The notes beneath the pieces are model-generated. The model was not told where the DNA came from. It made no database searches and saw only the letters and a program-made list of their open reading frames with translations. Source: DASXUX01 sp036504595 (GTDB taxonomy: Bacteria > Planctomycetota > SZUA-567 > H5-PLA8). Taken from it: a stretch of DNA of 64,000 nucleotides. The stretch is taken from the NCBI GenBank assembly GCA_036504595.1, contig DASXUX010000081.1, forward strand, positions 1 to 64,000, written 5' to 3'. The position numbers were made by a program, and so were the translations under genes. Every line of letters begins with the position of its first letter. Position 1 is the stretch's first letter. Positions 44,374 through 53,335 of the stretch are shown piece after piece.

Positions 44374-44408
44374 GGACGGGGTGACGGGGTGACGGGGGGA
44401 CGGGGAGA
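44374..44408. repeat. 8-bp-period tract (gacggggt type)
   Basis: Four octamers of GACGGGGT or GACGGGGG follow one another in the spacer between the NTT-like and spermidine-synthase-like genes. Confidence 0.75.
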
Positions 44409-44435
44409 GGCTCGCTCAAAGCGCACGGAACGACA

Positions 44436-44460
44436 CGCAATCCGGGAGGATTGCGCTACG
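44436..44460. repeat. Palindrome gcaatccgggaggattgc
   Basis: A 7-bp inverted repeat, GCAATCC / GGATTGC, around four bases. A related palindrome, gcaatccaggaggattgc, lies at 58513-58530. Confidence 0.7.
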
Positions 44461-44528
44461 GGGTTTGGCTTTTGAGTTTCGCTAACGCTGCGGATACCGT
44501 AAGTGAAGAAATCTGGAGCCCTGCGCTC

Positions 44529-47500
44529 ATGTCGTCCGAACTTGATGAAGCACACACGCCGGCAGAGACGCCGGCGCCACCACTGCGCACGGAAACGACT
44601 GATGGGCCTGGTTTTTTTGCCAGGATGCTGCTGCTGCACCTTCCGGTTTGGGTGCTGTTTTTGTTTTCGGGCGCGTGCGGGCTGATCTATGAAGTGCTGT
44701 GGTGCCGACAGCTCGGGTTGATTTTCGGAAACACGGCGCACAGCTTATCGGCGGTGCTGACGGCGTTCATGGCGGGGCTGGCGCTGGGGAGCTACGCGGC
44801 GGGGCGGCTTTGCCACCGGTTAAAGCGGCCCTTGTTGGCCTACGGGGCTTTGGAACTGCTGATCGGCATTTATTGCGCGCTGCTGCCGGCGCTGATCGGC
44901 GACCACAGCGCGTTCATTCCTCTGTACAAGTCTCTTTATGGCGAAACGGGCAGCGCCAGCCTGGGGGTGGTGCGCTTCGCGATTTCGTTCTTCTTATTGC
45001 TGATTCCAACGACCTTCATGGGTGCGACGCTCCCAGTGCTTTCGCAACTGATGGTGAGTTCGCGCGAGAGACTGGGGCGCACGGTCGGGGCGCTGTACGC
45101 GGTGAACAGTTTTGGCGCTGTGGCGGGGGCGCTGGCGGCGGGGTTCGTGCTGCTGCCGGAATTGGGCAAGGCGACGACGAACTGGGTGGCGGTGGGATGC
45201 AACGTGGCGTTGGGGCTGATTGCGGTTGGGCTGAGTGTTTTTGGGCCACGGGCACGCAAACCTAACCCCCCTGCCCCCTTCCCCAAGAGGGAAGGGGGAG
45301 ACGGAGTTGCGGCGCTGCCGCAAACCCCTCCCCCGGCCCCTCCCCTAGACGGGGAGGGGAGGACGGCAGGCGGGACGCCTGCGGTACAGGAGAGCGTGCC
45401 GGTTTCGGCGGCGGCGGTGAAGGCGGCGGTCATTACGTTTGGCGTGACTGGCTTTGCGGCGATGGCGACGCAGATCGGGTGGACGCGGGCCATCAGTTTG
45501 GGCACGGGGAGTTCCACGTACGCGTTCAGCCTGATTGTGGCGATTTTCATTCTGGGCTTAAGTTTGGGCGGGGCGTGGGGCTCTCGGTTGGCGGCGAAAG
45601 TGCGCGATCCGGTGAGCACGCTGGCGATGGTGCTGCTGCTGATCGGGTTGTTCAACATTCTGGTCGCGATTGCCCTGGGATATGGGCCGGTGCTGTTCTT
45701 CTATCTGATTGCGTGGGGCAGCCAGATTGGATGGAACACGCTGCTGGCACTGGAGGCGCTGGGGATTGCGCTGCTGATCATCTGGCCGACATTCCTGATG
45801 GGCGCGACGATACCGCTGACGCTGCAGGTGGCATCGCGTTCCTCAGTCAACGCGGGTCGAACGGTGGGCTCGGTCTATTCGGTCAATACCATTGGCGCGA
45901 TACTCGGGAGCTTCTTCGGCGGACTAATTATTTTGCCGGCGCTACAGATCCAGTGCACGCTGGAAGTGATGGCGTGGCTGTACGCGGCGCCTGGAGTGCT
46001 GCTGTTTTTGCTGGCGCGGCCCCAGCAGCGGAAGGCTCAAGTGTGTATGGCGTTTTTGGCCTTGGCGCTGTTCGTTGTGACGGGGCTATCGCTGTTGTGG
46101 GAACCGATGCGCTGGGATCCGCTGCGGATGAGCGCGGGGAACTATCTGCTTCGCGATCCGCAGCACGTGCAGGCGGCGCGCGCGCTGACGTGGAGCGATA
46201 TTCTTCAAGGCAAAGTGATGGACGTGCGGTTGGGGGATGAGAACCGGCTGCTGTATTACAATGAGGGCGCCGAGTGCACGGTTTCGGTCACGATGTCGGA
46301 GATGCAAGGCGAAAAGGTCACGTCGCTGCGCGTGGGCGGCAAGCCGGATGCTTCAGCGCCGGGAGACATGGCGACGCAGGTGAGTTTGACGCTGGTGCCG
46401 GAGATTTTGCACCGGCGCGGGCCCGAGGACGTGCTGGTGATCGGGCTGGGGTCGGGCGTGAGCGCCGGCACGGCGCTGGCGATGCCGAGCGTCAAGCGCG
46501 TGGACGTTGTGGAGATGTCGCCGCAGGTGGTCGAGGCGTCGTGGTACTTCCGCGAACATAACAAGCTGACGTACAGCGTTCCGAGCTCCGGTGCGCCGGA
46601 CGCGGCACGGCTGAACGGCGCGCCTTTTCATACCTGGATCGATACGCCGAAAGTGAACGTCGTGATCAATGACGGGCGCAATCACCTGCTGCTGAGCAGC
46701 CGCAAGTACGACATCATCGCCAGCGAGCCCTCGAACCCGTGGATTTCGGGAATCGGGAATCTGTTCACGGTGGAGGCGTTCAAGCTGTGCCGCCAGCGGC
46801 TGCGCGACGACGGGATCATGTGCCAGTGGATTCACGGCTACGGGCTGGAGCAGTGGCACGTCTGCAGCGTGATCCGTTCGTTTGGACAGGTGTTCGAGCA
46901 CGTGCAGCTCTGGGAGTGCGGGGCGCAGGATTACCTGCTGATCGGTTCGGCCGCGCCGCTGGATACGAACGTCAAGAATCTGTGTGCCCGGATGAAACTG
47001 GGCGGCACGCCGAAGTGGCTGGATGAAATCCATATTGACGGCGCGCCGGAATTGCTTTCCGGGTTGCTGGCCGATTCGAAACTGCTGGAGCGCTTCACCC
47101 GGAGGGCGCCGCTGCACACAGACGACAACATGCTGCTCGAGTTCAATGCGCCGCGGGCGATGTATCGGCGCGAGAATCCGTTTTGCAGCACGTCGCTGCT
47201 GGCCTATCCGCAGTGCATCGCGGATTTGTCGCAGCTCAGCGAGCAGGACGGCGCGGATTTCTTGCGCGAACTGGACATCCGCTTTGGCGCGCGGGAGCAT
47301 TTCCGGCTGGCGCTGGAGCACTTCCCGCCGTCGGGCCGCGAGCCGTGCTACACGGTGGCCGCGCGGCTGGCGCCGACGCAGTTCTGGGCCGCTATAATCG
47401 AGTTGAAGCTGTACCTTTTGCAGCGGTCTCGCTACCAGGAGCAGCAGCAGCGCGCGAGCAAGGCGGTGCAAGAGGAACAGCTTGATCCGGAGAGCGCGAC

Positions 47501-48344
47501 GCTGAAGGAAGCGCAGCGGCTGCTGAAAGAGAAGAAGGCCGGCGAGGCGCTGGCGGAAGCGAAGAAGATCAGCAGCCAAGGCAACGTTGGTCCGGCACTG
47601 CTGGTTCAGGCTCAGGCAACCGCGCTGAAGAAGGACTACGATTCAGCCTTGTCGCTGGTGCGGGAGGCATCCACGAAAGGGGTCGCGCCGCTGGAGTGCT
47701 GCCGCATTTCGGCGCAGATTCTGTACGATGCCGGCCGGAAAGATGACGCCTTGGCAACGGTGGATTCGCTGCTGCAGGCGGTGAAGGCGCGCAGCGATCC
47801 TCAGGCGGCGCCGTTGTGGGCCTTAGGCGCTGAACTGTACCGGCAGCGCGGGCAGCTCCGGGATGCGCACATATATATTCAGCGCGCACTGGTTCTGGCT
47901 CAACAGCACTCCGAATATAATTTGCTGCGTGCAAAAATTCTCTCGCAATTGGGGCGATCGTTGGAGGCGATTCGCGTGCTACGGGAAAGGGCGGTGCGGG
48001 ATCCGTTGAACGCGGAGGCTCAGATCGACCTGATCCGTGAAGTTCTGAGCCATGTTCAGCGAGTGCAAGACGAGGATCGTCTGGTGGTCGCACAATTGCT
48101 TAACTTAGCGCGGTGGATGAGCCGCGCATTGTGTGTGATGCAACCTGAGTCGGCGGCTGCGTGGGAGACACTCTGTAGGAGCCTGCTCGCTGTCGAAAAG
48201 AGCGACATGCCCACTGCCAAATTTTGTCGTCCGCAGCTTGAGAAAGCGTACGCAAAATTACTTTCTCTTCATGACGGAGATGCAACGAAGATTCCGCAGG
48301 ACTTGGTTCGCGAAATACAACTGGGACGAGCAGTGCAGCATTGA
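44529..48344 (+). CDS. Large membrane spermidine synthase-like protein with TPR domain
   Basis: A 1271-residue protein. About fourteen membrane helices fill residues 35-560 in an MFS-like arrangement. A spermidine-synthase-like Rossmann domain follows (VLVIGLGSGVSAGTALAM near 637, VDVVEMSPQVVE near 660, SEPSNPWISGIGNLFT near 728). The C-terminal ~330 residues are TPR-like helices, including EQLDPESATLKEAQRLLKEK. An 80-residue stretch near 245-290 (PPAPFPKREGGDG, PPAPPLDGEGR, GGTPAVQESV) is made of GC-rich repeat elements and lies in a loop between the two membrane halves. Start uncertain: an in-frame TTG 26 codons upstream lies in a palindrome. Related in plan to the gene at 33664. Confidence 0.75.
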   Translation: MSSELDEAHTPAETPAPPLRTETTDGPGFFARMLLLHLPVWVLFLFSGACGLIYEVLWCRQLGLIFGNTAHSLSAVLTAFMAGLALGSYAAGRLCHRLKRPLLAYGALELLIGIYCALLPALIGDHSAFIPLYKSLYGETGSASLGVVRFAISFFLLLIPTTFMGATLPVLSQLMVSSRERLGRTVGALYAVNSFGAVAGALAAGFVLLPELGKATTNWVAVGCNVALGLIAVGLSVFGPRARKPNPPAPFPKREGGDGVAALPQTPPPAPPLDGEGRTAGGTPAVQESVPVSAAAVKAAVITFGVTGFAAMATQIGWTRAISLGTGSSTYAFSLIVAIFILGLSLGGAWGSRLAAKVRDPVSTLAMVLLLIGLFNILVAIALGYGPVLFFYLIAWGSQIGWNTLLALEALGIALLIIWPTFLMGATIPLTLQVASRSSVNAGRTVGSVYSVNTIGAILGSFFGGLIILPALQIQCTLEVMAWLYAAPGVLLFLLARPQQRKAQVCMAFLALALFVVTGLSLLWEPMRWDPLRMSAGNYLLRDPQHVQAARALTWSDILQGKVMDVRLGDENRLLYYNEGAECTVSVTMSEMQGEKVTSLRVGGKPDASAPGDMATQVSLTLVPEILHRRGPEDVLVIGLGSGVSAGTALAMPSVKRVDVVEMSPQVVEASWYFREHNKLTYSVPSSGAPDAARLNGAPFHTWIDTPKVNVVINDGRNHLLLSSRKYDIIASEPSNPWISGIGNLFTVEAFKLCRQRLRDDGIMCQWIHGYGLEQWHVCSVIRSFGQVFEHVQLWECGAQDYLLIGSAAPLDTNVKNLCARMKLGGTPKWLDEIHIDGAPELLSGLLADSKLLERFTRRAPLHTDDNMLLEFNAPRAMYRRENPFCSTSLLAYPQCIADLSQLSEQDGADFLRELDIRFGAREHFRLALEHFPPSGREPCYTVAARLAPTQFWAAIIELKLYLLQRSRYQEQQQRASKAVQEEQLDPESATLKEAQRLLKEKKAGEALAEAKKISSQGNVGPALLVQAQATALKKDYDSALSLVREASTKGVAPLECCRISAQILYDAGRKDDALATVDSLLQAVKARSDPQAAPLWALGAELYRQRGQLRDAHIYIQRALVLAQQHSEYNLLRAKILSQLGRSLEAIRVLRERAVRDPLNAEAQIDLIREVLSHVQRVQDEDRLVVAQLLNLARWMSRALCVMQPESAAAWETLCRSLLAVEKSDMPTAKFCRPQLEKAYAKLLSLHDGDATKIPQDLVREIQLGRAVQH
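45264..45390. repeat. Cluster of three GC-rich elements inside a coding region
   Basis: Two C-rich/G-rich palindromes (cccccttccccaagaggg and cccctcccctagacgggg types) and a ggcgggacgcctgcg element stand side by side and are translated. Relatives lie at 52426-52470 and 54049-54096. Confidence 0.85.
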
Positions 48345-48353
48345 GGAAGTCTG

Positions 48354-49031
48354 ATGTCGGATTTTAAGTACTCGGTGTTCATGTTCGAATCGGCGCTGCT
48401 GCCGGACGAACTGAAACTGATGAAAGGCGCGGCCGAGGCCCTTGCCGCGTTGCCGGAAAGCGCGGAGACGCTGGTGCAATTGGCGGACAATGGCGACCAG
48501 GCTGTCGCCATGATCGCCGACTTCAAGGTGCGCCACTGCGGCAGCGCGTACAGTCTGGGCATCATCAACGTCAATCGCTGTGAACTGCGCGATATCGAGT
48601 TTCTGCTCAAACCCGAGGTGCTCGGCGACCCGCGAGTGATCTTCCTGGCATCGCTGAAGTACATGATGGGCGAGGTGTACGCATTGGCGCGCGCGAAAAT
48701 TCAGCGCGAAACCGAGGCGCGCGAGATGGCCACCAGTTGCATGGATTGCTACGGCGCCGCCAACCGCGATCAAGCTCAGCAGCGCGTCGCCTTGCTGGCC
48801 GCGGCCTATCTGCGCGAAGGCGAGGAATGGGTGCGCGCGCGGCGCGAAGGCAAGACGCTGGGCGTTCCGTCACATGCCGGGGATTTGCTGCGCAAGTCGC
48901 AGACGACCTTCTTTGGCGGCGCGATGAAGTCGGGGCAGTGGCGTTCAGTCACGGCCGGTCCGCCGAGCGCGCTGACGACTTCAGGGCGTTTTCCGAAACT
49001 CAATCGGAACGGCGACGCGAACAAGGAATAG
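48354..49031 (+). CDS. Conserved-looking protein of unknown function
   Basis: A 225-residue soluble protein without a recognisable domain. It starts nine bases after the preceding stop, behind GAGGAAG, so it is probably co-transcribed with the large membrane protein. The middle is helical (REMATSCMDCYGAANRDQAQ, with two cysteines three apart). The C-terminal ~60 residues are basic and probably unstructured. I cannot assign a function. Confidence 0.6.
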   Translation: MSDFKYSVFMFESALLPDELKLMKGAAEALAALPESAETLVQLADNGDQAVAMIADFKVRHCGSAYSLGIINVNRCELRDIEFLLKPEVLGDPRVIFLASLKYMMGEVYALARAKIQRETEAREMATSCMDCYGAANRDQAQQRVALLAAAYLREGEEWVRARREGKTLGVPSHAGDLLRKSQTTFFGGAMKSGQWRSVTAGPPSALTTSGRFPKLNRNGDANKE

Positions 49032-49063
49032 GTTCTTAGTTCTGAGTTCTTAGTTTTGAGTTT
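49032..49063. repeat. 7-bp-period tract immediately after a stop codon
   Basis: Four GTTCTTA/GTTCTGA-type heptamers begin at the base after the stop. Confidence 0.8.
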
Positions 49064-49146
49064 GGGCAGCCGTTCAGTCCGGTGCAAGAAAACAGCTTTC
49101 AACACAGTCGTTATGGCGCTGCGCGCCACCCAGAAATGATGTAGAT

Positions 49147-49254
49147 GGTGCCACTGGCTCAGCCGGCCGTCCGTTTGGCCGGCTTAGCCAGTGCGTCGGC
49201 GCGATCGCACTGGCAAGCGCCCGCAAACGGACGCGGGCGCGTGCCAGTGGCACC
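49147..49254. repeat. 108-bp nested inverted repeat
   Basis: Outer arms GGTGCCACTGG and CCAGTGGCACC are perfect. Inner hairpins GCCGGCC/GGCCGGC and GCGCCCGC/GCGGGCGC lie within. It is similar in plan, but not in sequence, to 58121-58241. Confidence 0.8.
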
Positions 49255-49373
49255 AATTTTCGGAGCAGAGGCGCGGAGAACACAGAGGTCACAGAGTGTT
49301 TTTTGGCTCTGTTCTTTCTCTGCGCTCCTCCATGTTGTCTGTGACTTTGGGTTGAAAGCCGTTGAGGTCTACC

Positions 49374-50072
49374 CTATCCGCGGAGTTTTCGCGGCAGGTA
49401 TCCACCGACAAAATAAACAAGGGCGCCGAGCAGGGGGACCAGCACGAGCACGCGCCAGAGGCGCTGCTTGGGGCGGGTGCGCCAGGCTTCCCAGCCCATC
49501 CAGACCCAGAAGGCCAGCAGCGCGCACAGGGAGATCAGGGCCAGCAGGCCTTCGACCACCATGCCCATGCCCTGGCGCAACCCGAGGTTTTCGAAGAACG
49601 CGGAATGCAGCAGCGCGAAGCTGCCGTCGTCCATTTTCTTGATGGTGAAGATCTCGCTGGTGCTGTTGCGGATCGACGGTTGATACTCCGGCGGTTTGTC
49701 ACGTGCGACCAGTTCAAACTGAAGCCGCACGTCCACGCTGTGGACGCCGGGTCGCAGAGTGTCTTCGGGCAGAATCTGTACGACTTCGAATTTGCGGTAG
49801 ACCGTCTGGTGGAATTCGCTGCGCAGGTTTGCGGCGATGCGGTCGTAGCCGCTGACGCCGGGCGCAAACAGGCGCATGCAGGCTTGTGGATCGCCGGCCA
49901 GAAAGGCTTCGCTCAACCGCTGGAAAAGATCCTGGACCGCGAGCATCTCCTGGGCGCTGAGGGTCGGTTCAGCCGTGGCTTTGAGGGGCGGCTTGGCCGG
50001 CGAAGTGGCGGCGTAAGACGACACGAGCACGAAGAGAAAAGTACAAAGAACGCTGGAGAAGCGGCTGAGCAT
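49374..50072 (-). CDS. Secreted or membrane protein with NTF2-like region
   Basis: A 232-residue protein with a signal peptide (VLCTFLFVLVSSYAA). Residues about 42-155 resemble the NTF2/SnoaL fold: a helix AVQDLFQRLSEAFLAGDPQA followed by alternating strands ending FAFFEN. A membrane helix (LLALISLCALLAFWVWMG) and a second hydrophobic helix before a basic tail anchor the C-terminus. The ATG lies one base after the MerR stop, so the two genes form an operon. Function unknown. Confidence 0.6.
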   Translation of the reverse strand: MLSRFSSVLCTFLFVLVSSYAATSPAKPPLKATAEPTLSAQEMLAVQDLFQRLSEAFLAGDPQACMRLFAPGVSGYDRIAANLRSEFHQTVYRKFEVVQILPEDTLRPGVHSVDVRLQFELVARDKPPEYQPSIRNSTSEIFTIKKMDDGSFALLHSAFFENLGLRQGMGMVVEGLLALISLCALLAFWVWMGWEAWRTRPKQRLWRVLVLVPLLGALVYFVGGYLPRKLRG

Positions 50073-50073
50073 A

Positions 50074-50316
50074 TCAGCGCTTACCTTTGAAGAAGGTGTC
50101 GCGCATTTCGCCGAGCGAGTAACCGTTGGCGCAGCAGTCTTGGATGAGCTTGACGCGCCGGATGGCGCCGCGGTCGAAGAGGCGTTGACCGCCCTTGGTG
50201 GTTTCGATGGGCGTGAGCAGACCCAGCAGGACGTACTGATGCAGCGACTGGCGCGTGAGGCCGGTCAGGCGGGCGAGTTCGCCCACTTTCAGCAGCTTTC
50301 GATTTCCTTCGCCCAT
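50074..50316 (-). CDS. MerR-family HTH protein (DNA-binding domain only)
   Basis: An 80-residue protein covering just the winged helix of MerR regulators: VGELARLTGLTRQSLHQYVL (residues about 11-30) and TKGGQRLFDRGAIRRVKLIQ (about 40-60). The usual dimerisation coiled coil and effector domain are absent, so it resembles small MerR-like or BldC-type proteins. It precedes the NTF2-like gene with no gap and may regulate that pair. Confidence 0.8.
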   Translation of the reverse strand: MGEGNRKLLKVGELARLTGLTRQSLHQYVLLGLLTPIETTKGGQRLFDRGAIRRVKLIQDCCANGYSLGEMRDTFFKGKR

Positions 50317-50393
50317 AACTTCCTACCACAGAGGACACGGAGGACACAGAGGAACGGAAGTCTTTGGTCCTGGTTGTCGCAAGCGCGTGCCGT

Positions 50394-50428
50394 TAACCAT
50401 AAACCTCAAACCATGAACTTCAAACCGT
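50394..50428. repeat. 7-bp-period tract beside the ABC permease stop codon
   Basis: Five NNNNAAC/AAACC-type heptamers end three bases from the stop of the minus-strand permease gene. Confidence 0.75.
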
Positions 50429-50431
50429 CCG

Positions 50432-52306
50432 TTACGCTCGAAACATCTCCCCCCATTTCTTGCCGAGAAAGGCGGCGGCGGCAAGCAAGGAAACGGACAA
50501 AAATATCAGCGCGATCAATCCAAGCGCGGACGCGAGCTGGTCGCCGTTACCGGGATTTCCGAAAAGCTGGTAAATGGACTTGGTCAGTGGGAAGTCTTGC
50601 GGGCGCTGCGCGAGAATAATCGAGTCGGAGACTTCGAGCATCGCGAACGAGAAGGCGAGGATGCCGCCGGCGACGACGTTGGCCCAGATCAGGGGCAGTG
50701 TTATGCGGCGAATCACGGCTGAGGGAGTCGCGCCGAGGCCGGAGGCGGCTTCTTCCAGACTGCGCGGAGTTTGTTCGAGGCCGGCGACGCAAGCTCGCGT
50801 GACGTACGGCAAGCGCCGCACGGCGTAGCTGAGAATCAGGAAAACGCCGACGCCAACGATTGCGCCGGACTTGCTGTAGAAGCCGGCGTAAGCGCCCACG
50901 TAGCCGAAGGCCAGCACCAGGCCGGGGATGGCCAACGGCGCAAGAGACAGGCTGTCGATGGCGCGGCCCCACCACCGGCCACCGCGGACGATGGTCCAGG
51001 CGCAGGCGAGTCCAAGGGCGAGATCGATGAGGGTGCTCGAAAGGGAGTAGAGGAGGCTGTTGCGCATGCCCATGAGTGCCAGCGGGCTGCTTAAGGCTTC
51101 GGAGAGATTCGCGGTCGTGAAGACCGGCGGCAGGGGCGTGAGGAACCAGCGCTGCCCGAGGGCATTGAGCGTGACGGCCAGATGCGGCAGGATGGCGATG
51201 GAAATCACGGCGAGATGAATGGCGATCGCCACGCCCGTCATCTTTGGCGAAAGCCTGCGCGGCGCGGCGCGCGTCTGGCCTTTCACGCCGCCGCCCGCTG
51301 CGATGCGCGCGGAACTCCAACGCATCGCGCCGAACAACGCGAGCACGATGGCGGTCACGACGGCCACCAAGGCGGGAGCGAGCGGGTTGTCGGTCTGTTC
51401 GTTGGCGAGGGCAAAAATCTGGCGCGCGATGGTGTCCTGATATCCAAAAACCAGCGGCGTGCCGAGGTCGGTGAAAGCGCCGATGAAGACGAGGCTGCCG
51501 CCGGCGACGAGGCCGGGCCAGGACAGGGGCAGGACGACGCGGCGGAAGGTTTGCCAGGGCGTGAGGCCGAGACTTTTGGAGGCTTCGAGCAAGGCGGGGT
51601 CGATGTTCGAGATCGCGGCGGCGAGGTTCAGATACAGCAGCGGATAGAAATGCAGGACCATGACCAGCACGCAGCCCCAAAGTTGGTAACCGCCGAGAAA
51701 ATCGATGGGTTCGTTGGTGATGTGCAAGTAATCGGTCAACAGCAGGTTGATGGTGCCGAATTTCGCAAGCATGCGCCGCAACCCGATAGCTCCAACGAAG
51801 GGCGGCATTACTAACGGCAGAAGGAGCAGACCGCCGAGGATGCCTTGCATCCAGAAGGAGGTGCGCGCTTGCAGCCAGGCGAGCGGATACGAAATGGTGG
51901 CGCAGAAGAAGGTCACGGCGGCGGCGAGCAGAAGGCTGTTGATGATCCAGCGCCATTGCGCGGCGTTGGTGTCGAAGATGCGGGCGATGTGCTGGAGGGT
52001 CCAGGTGTGGCCGATGACGAGTGGGAAGTTTTCGGGTGGAGGAGGCGTTACGCTCGCGGAAGCTTGGGCGGGCACGGAGGCCCGCCCCACCGCGGTGGGG
52101 TTCAGGGACTTCAGGCGCTTTTCGGAGACGCCGGTTTTTTCTGAAAGGGACTGCCAGGTGTCGCCTTTGTGGACGAGTTCGACGATGGGTTCGCGGACGG
52201 CTTCGACGAGCGCGTAAGAGAGCGGATAGATCAGCGCCCAGAAGAAGAAGACGACAACGATCAACGTGACGATCGATGCGAGGATGTTTTCGCGGATGGC
52301 GCGCAT
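50432..52306 (-). CDS. Fused iron(III)-type ABC transporter permease carrying a LysM module
   Basis: A 624-residue inner-membrane protein with two permease domains in one chain, as in FbpB-type ferric iron importers. Each half has the permease EAA-type loop: EASKSLGLTPWQTFRRVVLP (residues about 239-258) and EEAASGLGATPSAVIRRITL (about 530-549). Between helix 1 and helix 2, on the outer side, residues about 46-72 read HKGDTWQSLSEKTGVSEKRL, a good LysM match, followed by a repeat-derived VGRASVPAQASAS. LysM binds peptidoglycan-type glycans; I know of no permease that normally carries one. No ATPase or binding-protein gene adjoins. Confidence 0.82.
   Translation of the reverse strand: MRAIRENILASIVTLIVVVFFFWALIYPLSYALVEAVREPIVELVHKGDTWQSLSEKTGVSEKRLKSLNPTAVGRASVPAQASASVTPPPPENFPLVIGHTWTLQHIARIFDTNAAQWRWIINSLLLAAAVTFFCATISYPLAWLQARTSFWMQGILGGLLLLPLVMPPFVGAIGLRRMLAKFGTINLLLTDYLHITNEPIDFLGGYQLWGCVLVMVLHFYPLLYLNLAAAISNIDPALLEASKSLGLTPWQTFRRVVLPLSWPGLVAGGSLVFIGAFTDLGTPLVFGYQDTIARQIFALANEQTDNPLAPALVAVVTAIVLALFGAMRWSSARIAAGGGVKGQTRAAPRRLSPKMTGVAIAIHLAVISIAILPHLAVTLNALGQRWFLTPLPPVFTTANLSEALSSPLALMGMRNSLLYSLSSTLIDLALGLACAWTIVRGGRWWGRAIDSLSLAPLAIPGLVLAFGYVGAYAGFYSKSGAIVGVGVFLILSYAVRRLPYVTRACVAGLEQTPRSLEEAASGLGATPSAVIRRITLPLIWANVVAGGILAFSFAMLEVSDSIILAQRPQDFPLTKSIYQLFGNPGNGDQLASALGLIALIFLSVSLLAAAAFLGKKWGEMFRA
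52060..52095. repeat. GC-rich element inside the ABC permease gene
   Basis: The element gggcacggaggcccgcccca is translated right after the LysM module. Confidence 0.7.
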
Positions 52307-52425
52307 GGCAGGTTGATTCTCGCGAGGGACGGGGCGGGCGCAAGTCGAGGGACGCGGAAGGGCTCACCGCAGAGGACGCGGAGGACGCAGAGGGACGGAT
52401 AGACGGGAGCGACGGCGGGACTAAA

Positions 52426-52470
52426 ACCTAACCCCCCGGCCCCCTTCCCTCGGAGGGAAGGGGGAGAACG
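52426..52470. repeat. Intergenic GC-rich palindromic element
   Basis: A C-rich arm and palindrome CCCCCTTCCCTCGGAGGG plus GAAGGGGG. It closely resembles the first element of the translated cluster at 45264. Confidence 0.85.
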
Positions 52471-52503
52471 GCGATGGATGGGCAGGCTGGACAGCCTGCC
52501 CCA

Positions 52504-53100
52504 CTACCGTTGGAGGCCGGCGTCGCGGAGGACGACGTGGTTTTTGGGCGGGGTCCACTTGCGCAGGGCGGAGATGAGGCGTTCGGGCGTGCGGGCTTGC
52601 AGGACGAGGTTGCGGTTCGCCTGGCTGACGAAGGCTTCGCTGGCGGCGTGGTCGAAGAGAGTCAGCAGGGGATCGAAGTAGCGGGCGACATTGAGCAGGG
52701 CGCAGGGTTTCTTGTGCATGCCGAGCTGGGACCAGGTGAGGACTTCGCAGAATTCTTCGAGCGTGCCGAAACCGCCGGGAAGCGCGATGAAGGCGTCGGA
52801 CAGTTGAGCCATGAGGGCTTTGCGTTCGTGCATCGTGTTGACGACGTGCTGCCGGGTCAGGGCGGTGTGGGCGAGTTCCTTCGTGGCGAGAGCTTTGGGA
52901 ATGACGCCGACAACTTTGCCGCCGGAGGAGAGGACGGAATCGGCGATGACCCCCATGAGGCCGACTCGGCCGCCACCATAGATGAGGGTGATTTTGTTCT
53001 TCGCGAGGACTGCGCCGAGGTTCTTGGCTGCGCGCGCGTATTGCGGGCGCTTGCCGAAGGATGAGCCACAGAAGACGCAGATGGTTTTGAGGCGGGTCAT
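52504..53100 (-). CDS. LOG-family protein (TIGR00730)
   Basis: A 198-residue Rossmann-type protein of the lysine-decarboxylase-like/LOG family. The nucleotide-binding motif is IYGGGRVGLMGVIAD (residues about 40-54), and the active-site motif PGGFGTLEEF lies near residue 108, after an Arg in MHERKALM near 91. Family members remove ribose 5-phosphate from nucleoside monophosphates and make free cytokinin bases or hydrolyse AMP-type nucleotides. Length is normal. The stop lies 198 bases past the start of the ABC permease gene. Confidence 0.9.
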   Translation of the reverse strand: MTRLKTICVFCGSSFGKRPQYARAAKNLGAVLAKNKITLIYGGGRVGLMGVIADSVLSSGGKVVGVIPKALATKELAHTALTRQHVVNTMHERKALMAQLSDAFIALPGGFGTLEEFCEVLTWSQLGMHKKPCALLNVARYFDPLLTLFDHAASEAFVSQANRNLVLQARTPERLISALRKWTPPKNHVVLRDAGLQR

Positions 53101-53106
53101 GGGATC

Positions 53107-53157
53107 GAGGGTCCAGGGTTCAGGGTTCGGGGTTCAGGGTTTGGCGTTCAGGGGTTG
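53107..53157. repeat. 7-bp-period tract (gggttca type)
   Basis: Six to seven AGGGTTC-type heptamers lie just upstream of the LOG gene; the complementary words occur at 53282-53333. Confidence 0.8.
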
Positions 53158-53281
53158 GGCAGGCGCAGATTGACGAACATGGACGGACACGGACAAACAC
53201 GGGCGAACACGCACCGGCGCAGACGAGTGGGGAGAGGCGCGGGCGTCGAAATTTCGAATGTCTAACCATGATCGGCAACTC

Positions 53282-53333
53282 GAGACCCTAGACCCTGAAC
53301 CCCGAACCCTGACCCCCGAACCCTGAACCCTGC
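53282..53333. repeat. 7-bp-period tract (gaaccct type) abutting the HAD stop codon
   Basis: Seven AACCCTG/AACCCCG heptamers end two bases before the stop of the HAD gene. They are the reverse complement of the tract at 53107, so the two could pair. Confidence 0.85.
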
Positions 53334-53335
53334 TG

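Larger units (their letters stand above)
49032..49373. other. Intergenic stretch with heptamer tract and long inverted repeat
   Basis: No gene is seen. A 7-bp-period tract (49032-49063) starts at the stop codon, and an inverted repeat spans 49147-49254. The remainder, including a decayed gaggcgcggagaacacagag segment near 49267, resembles dispersed repeat debris. Confidence 0.6.
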
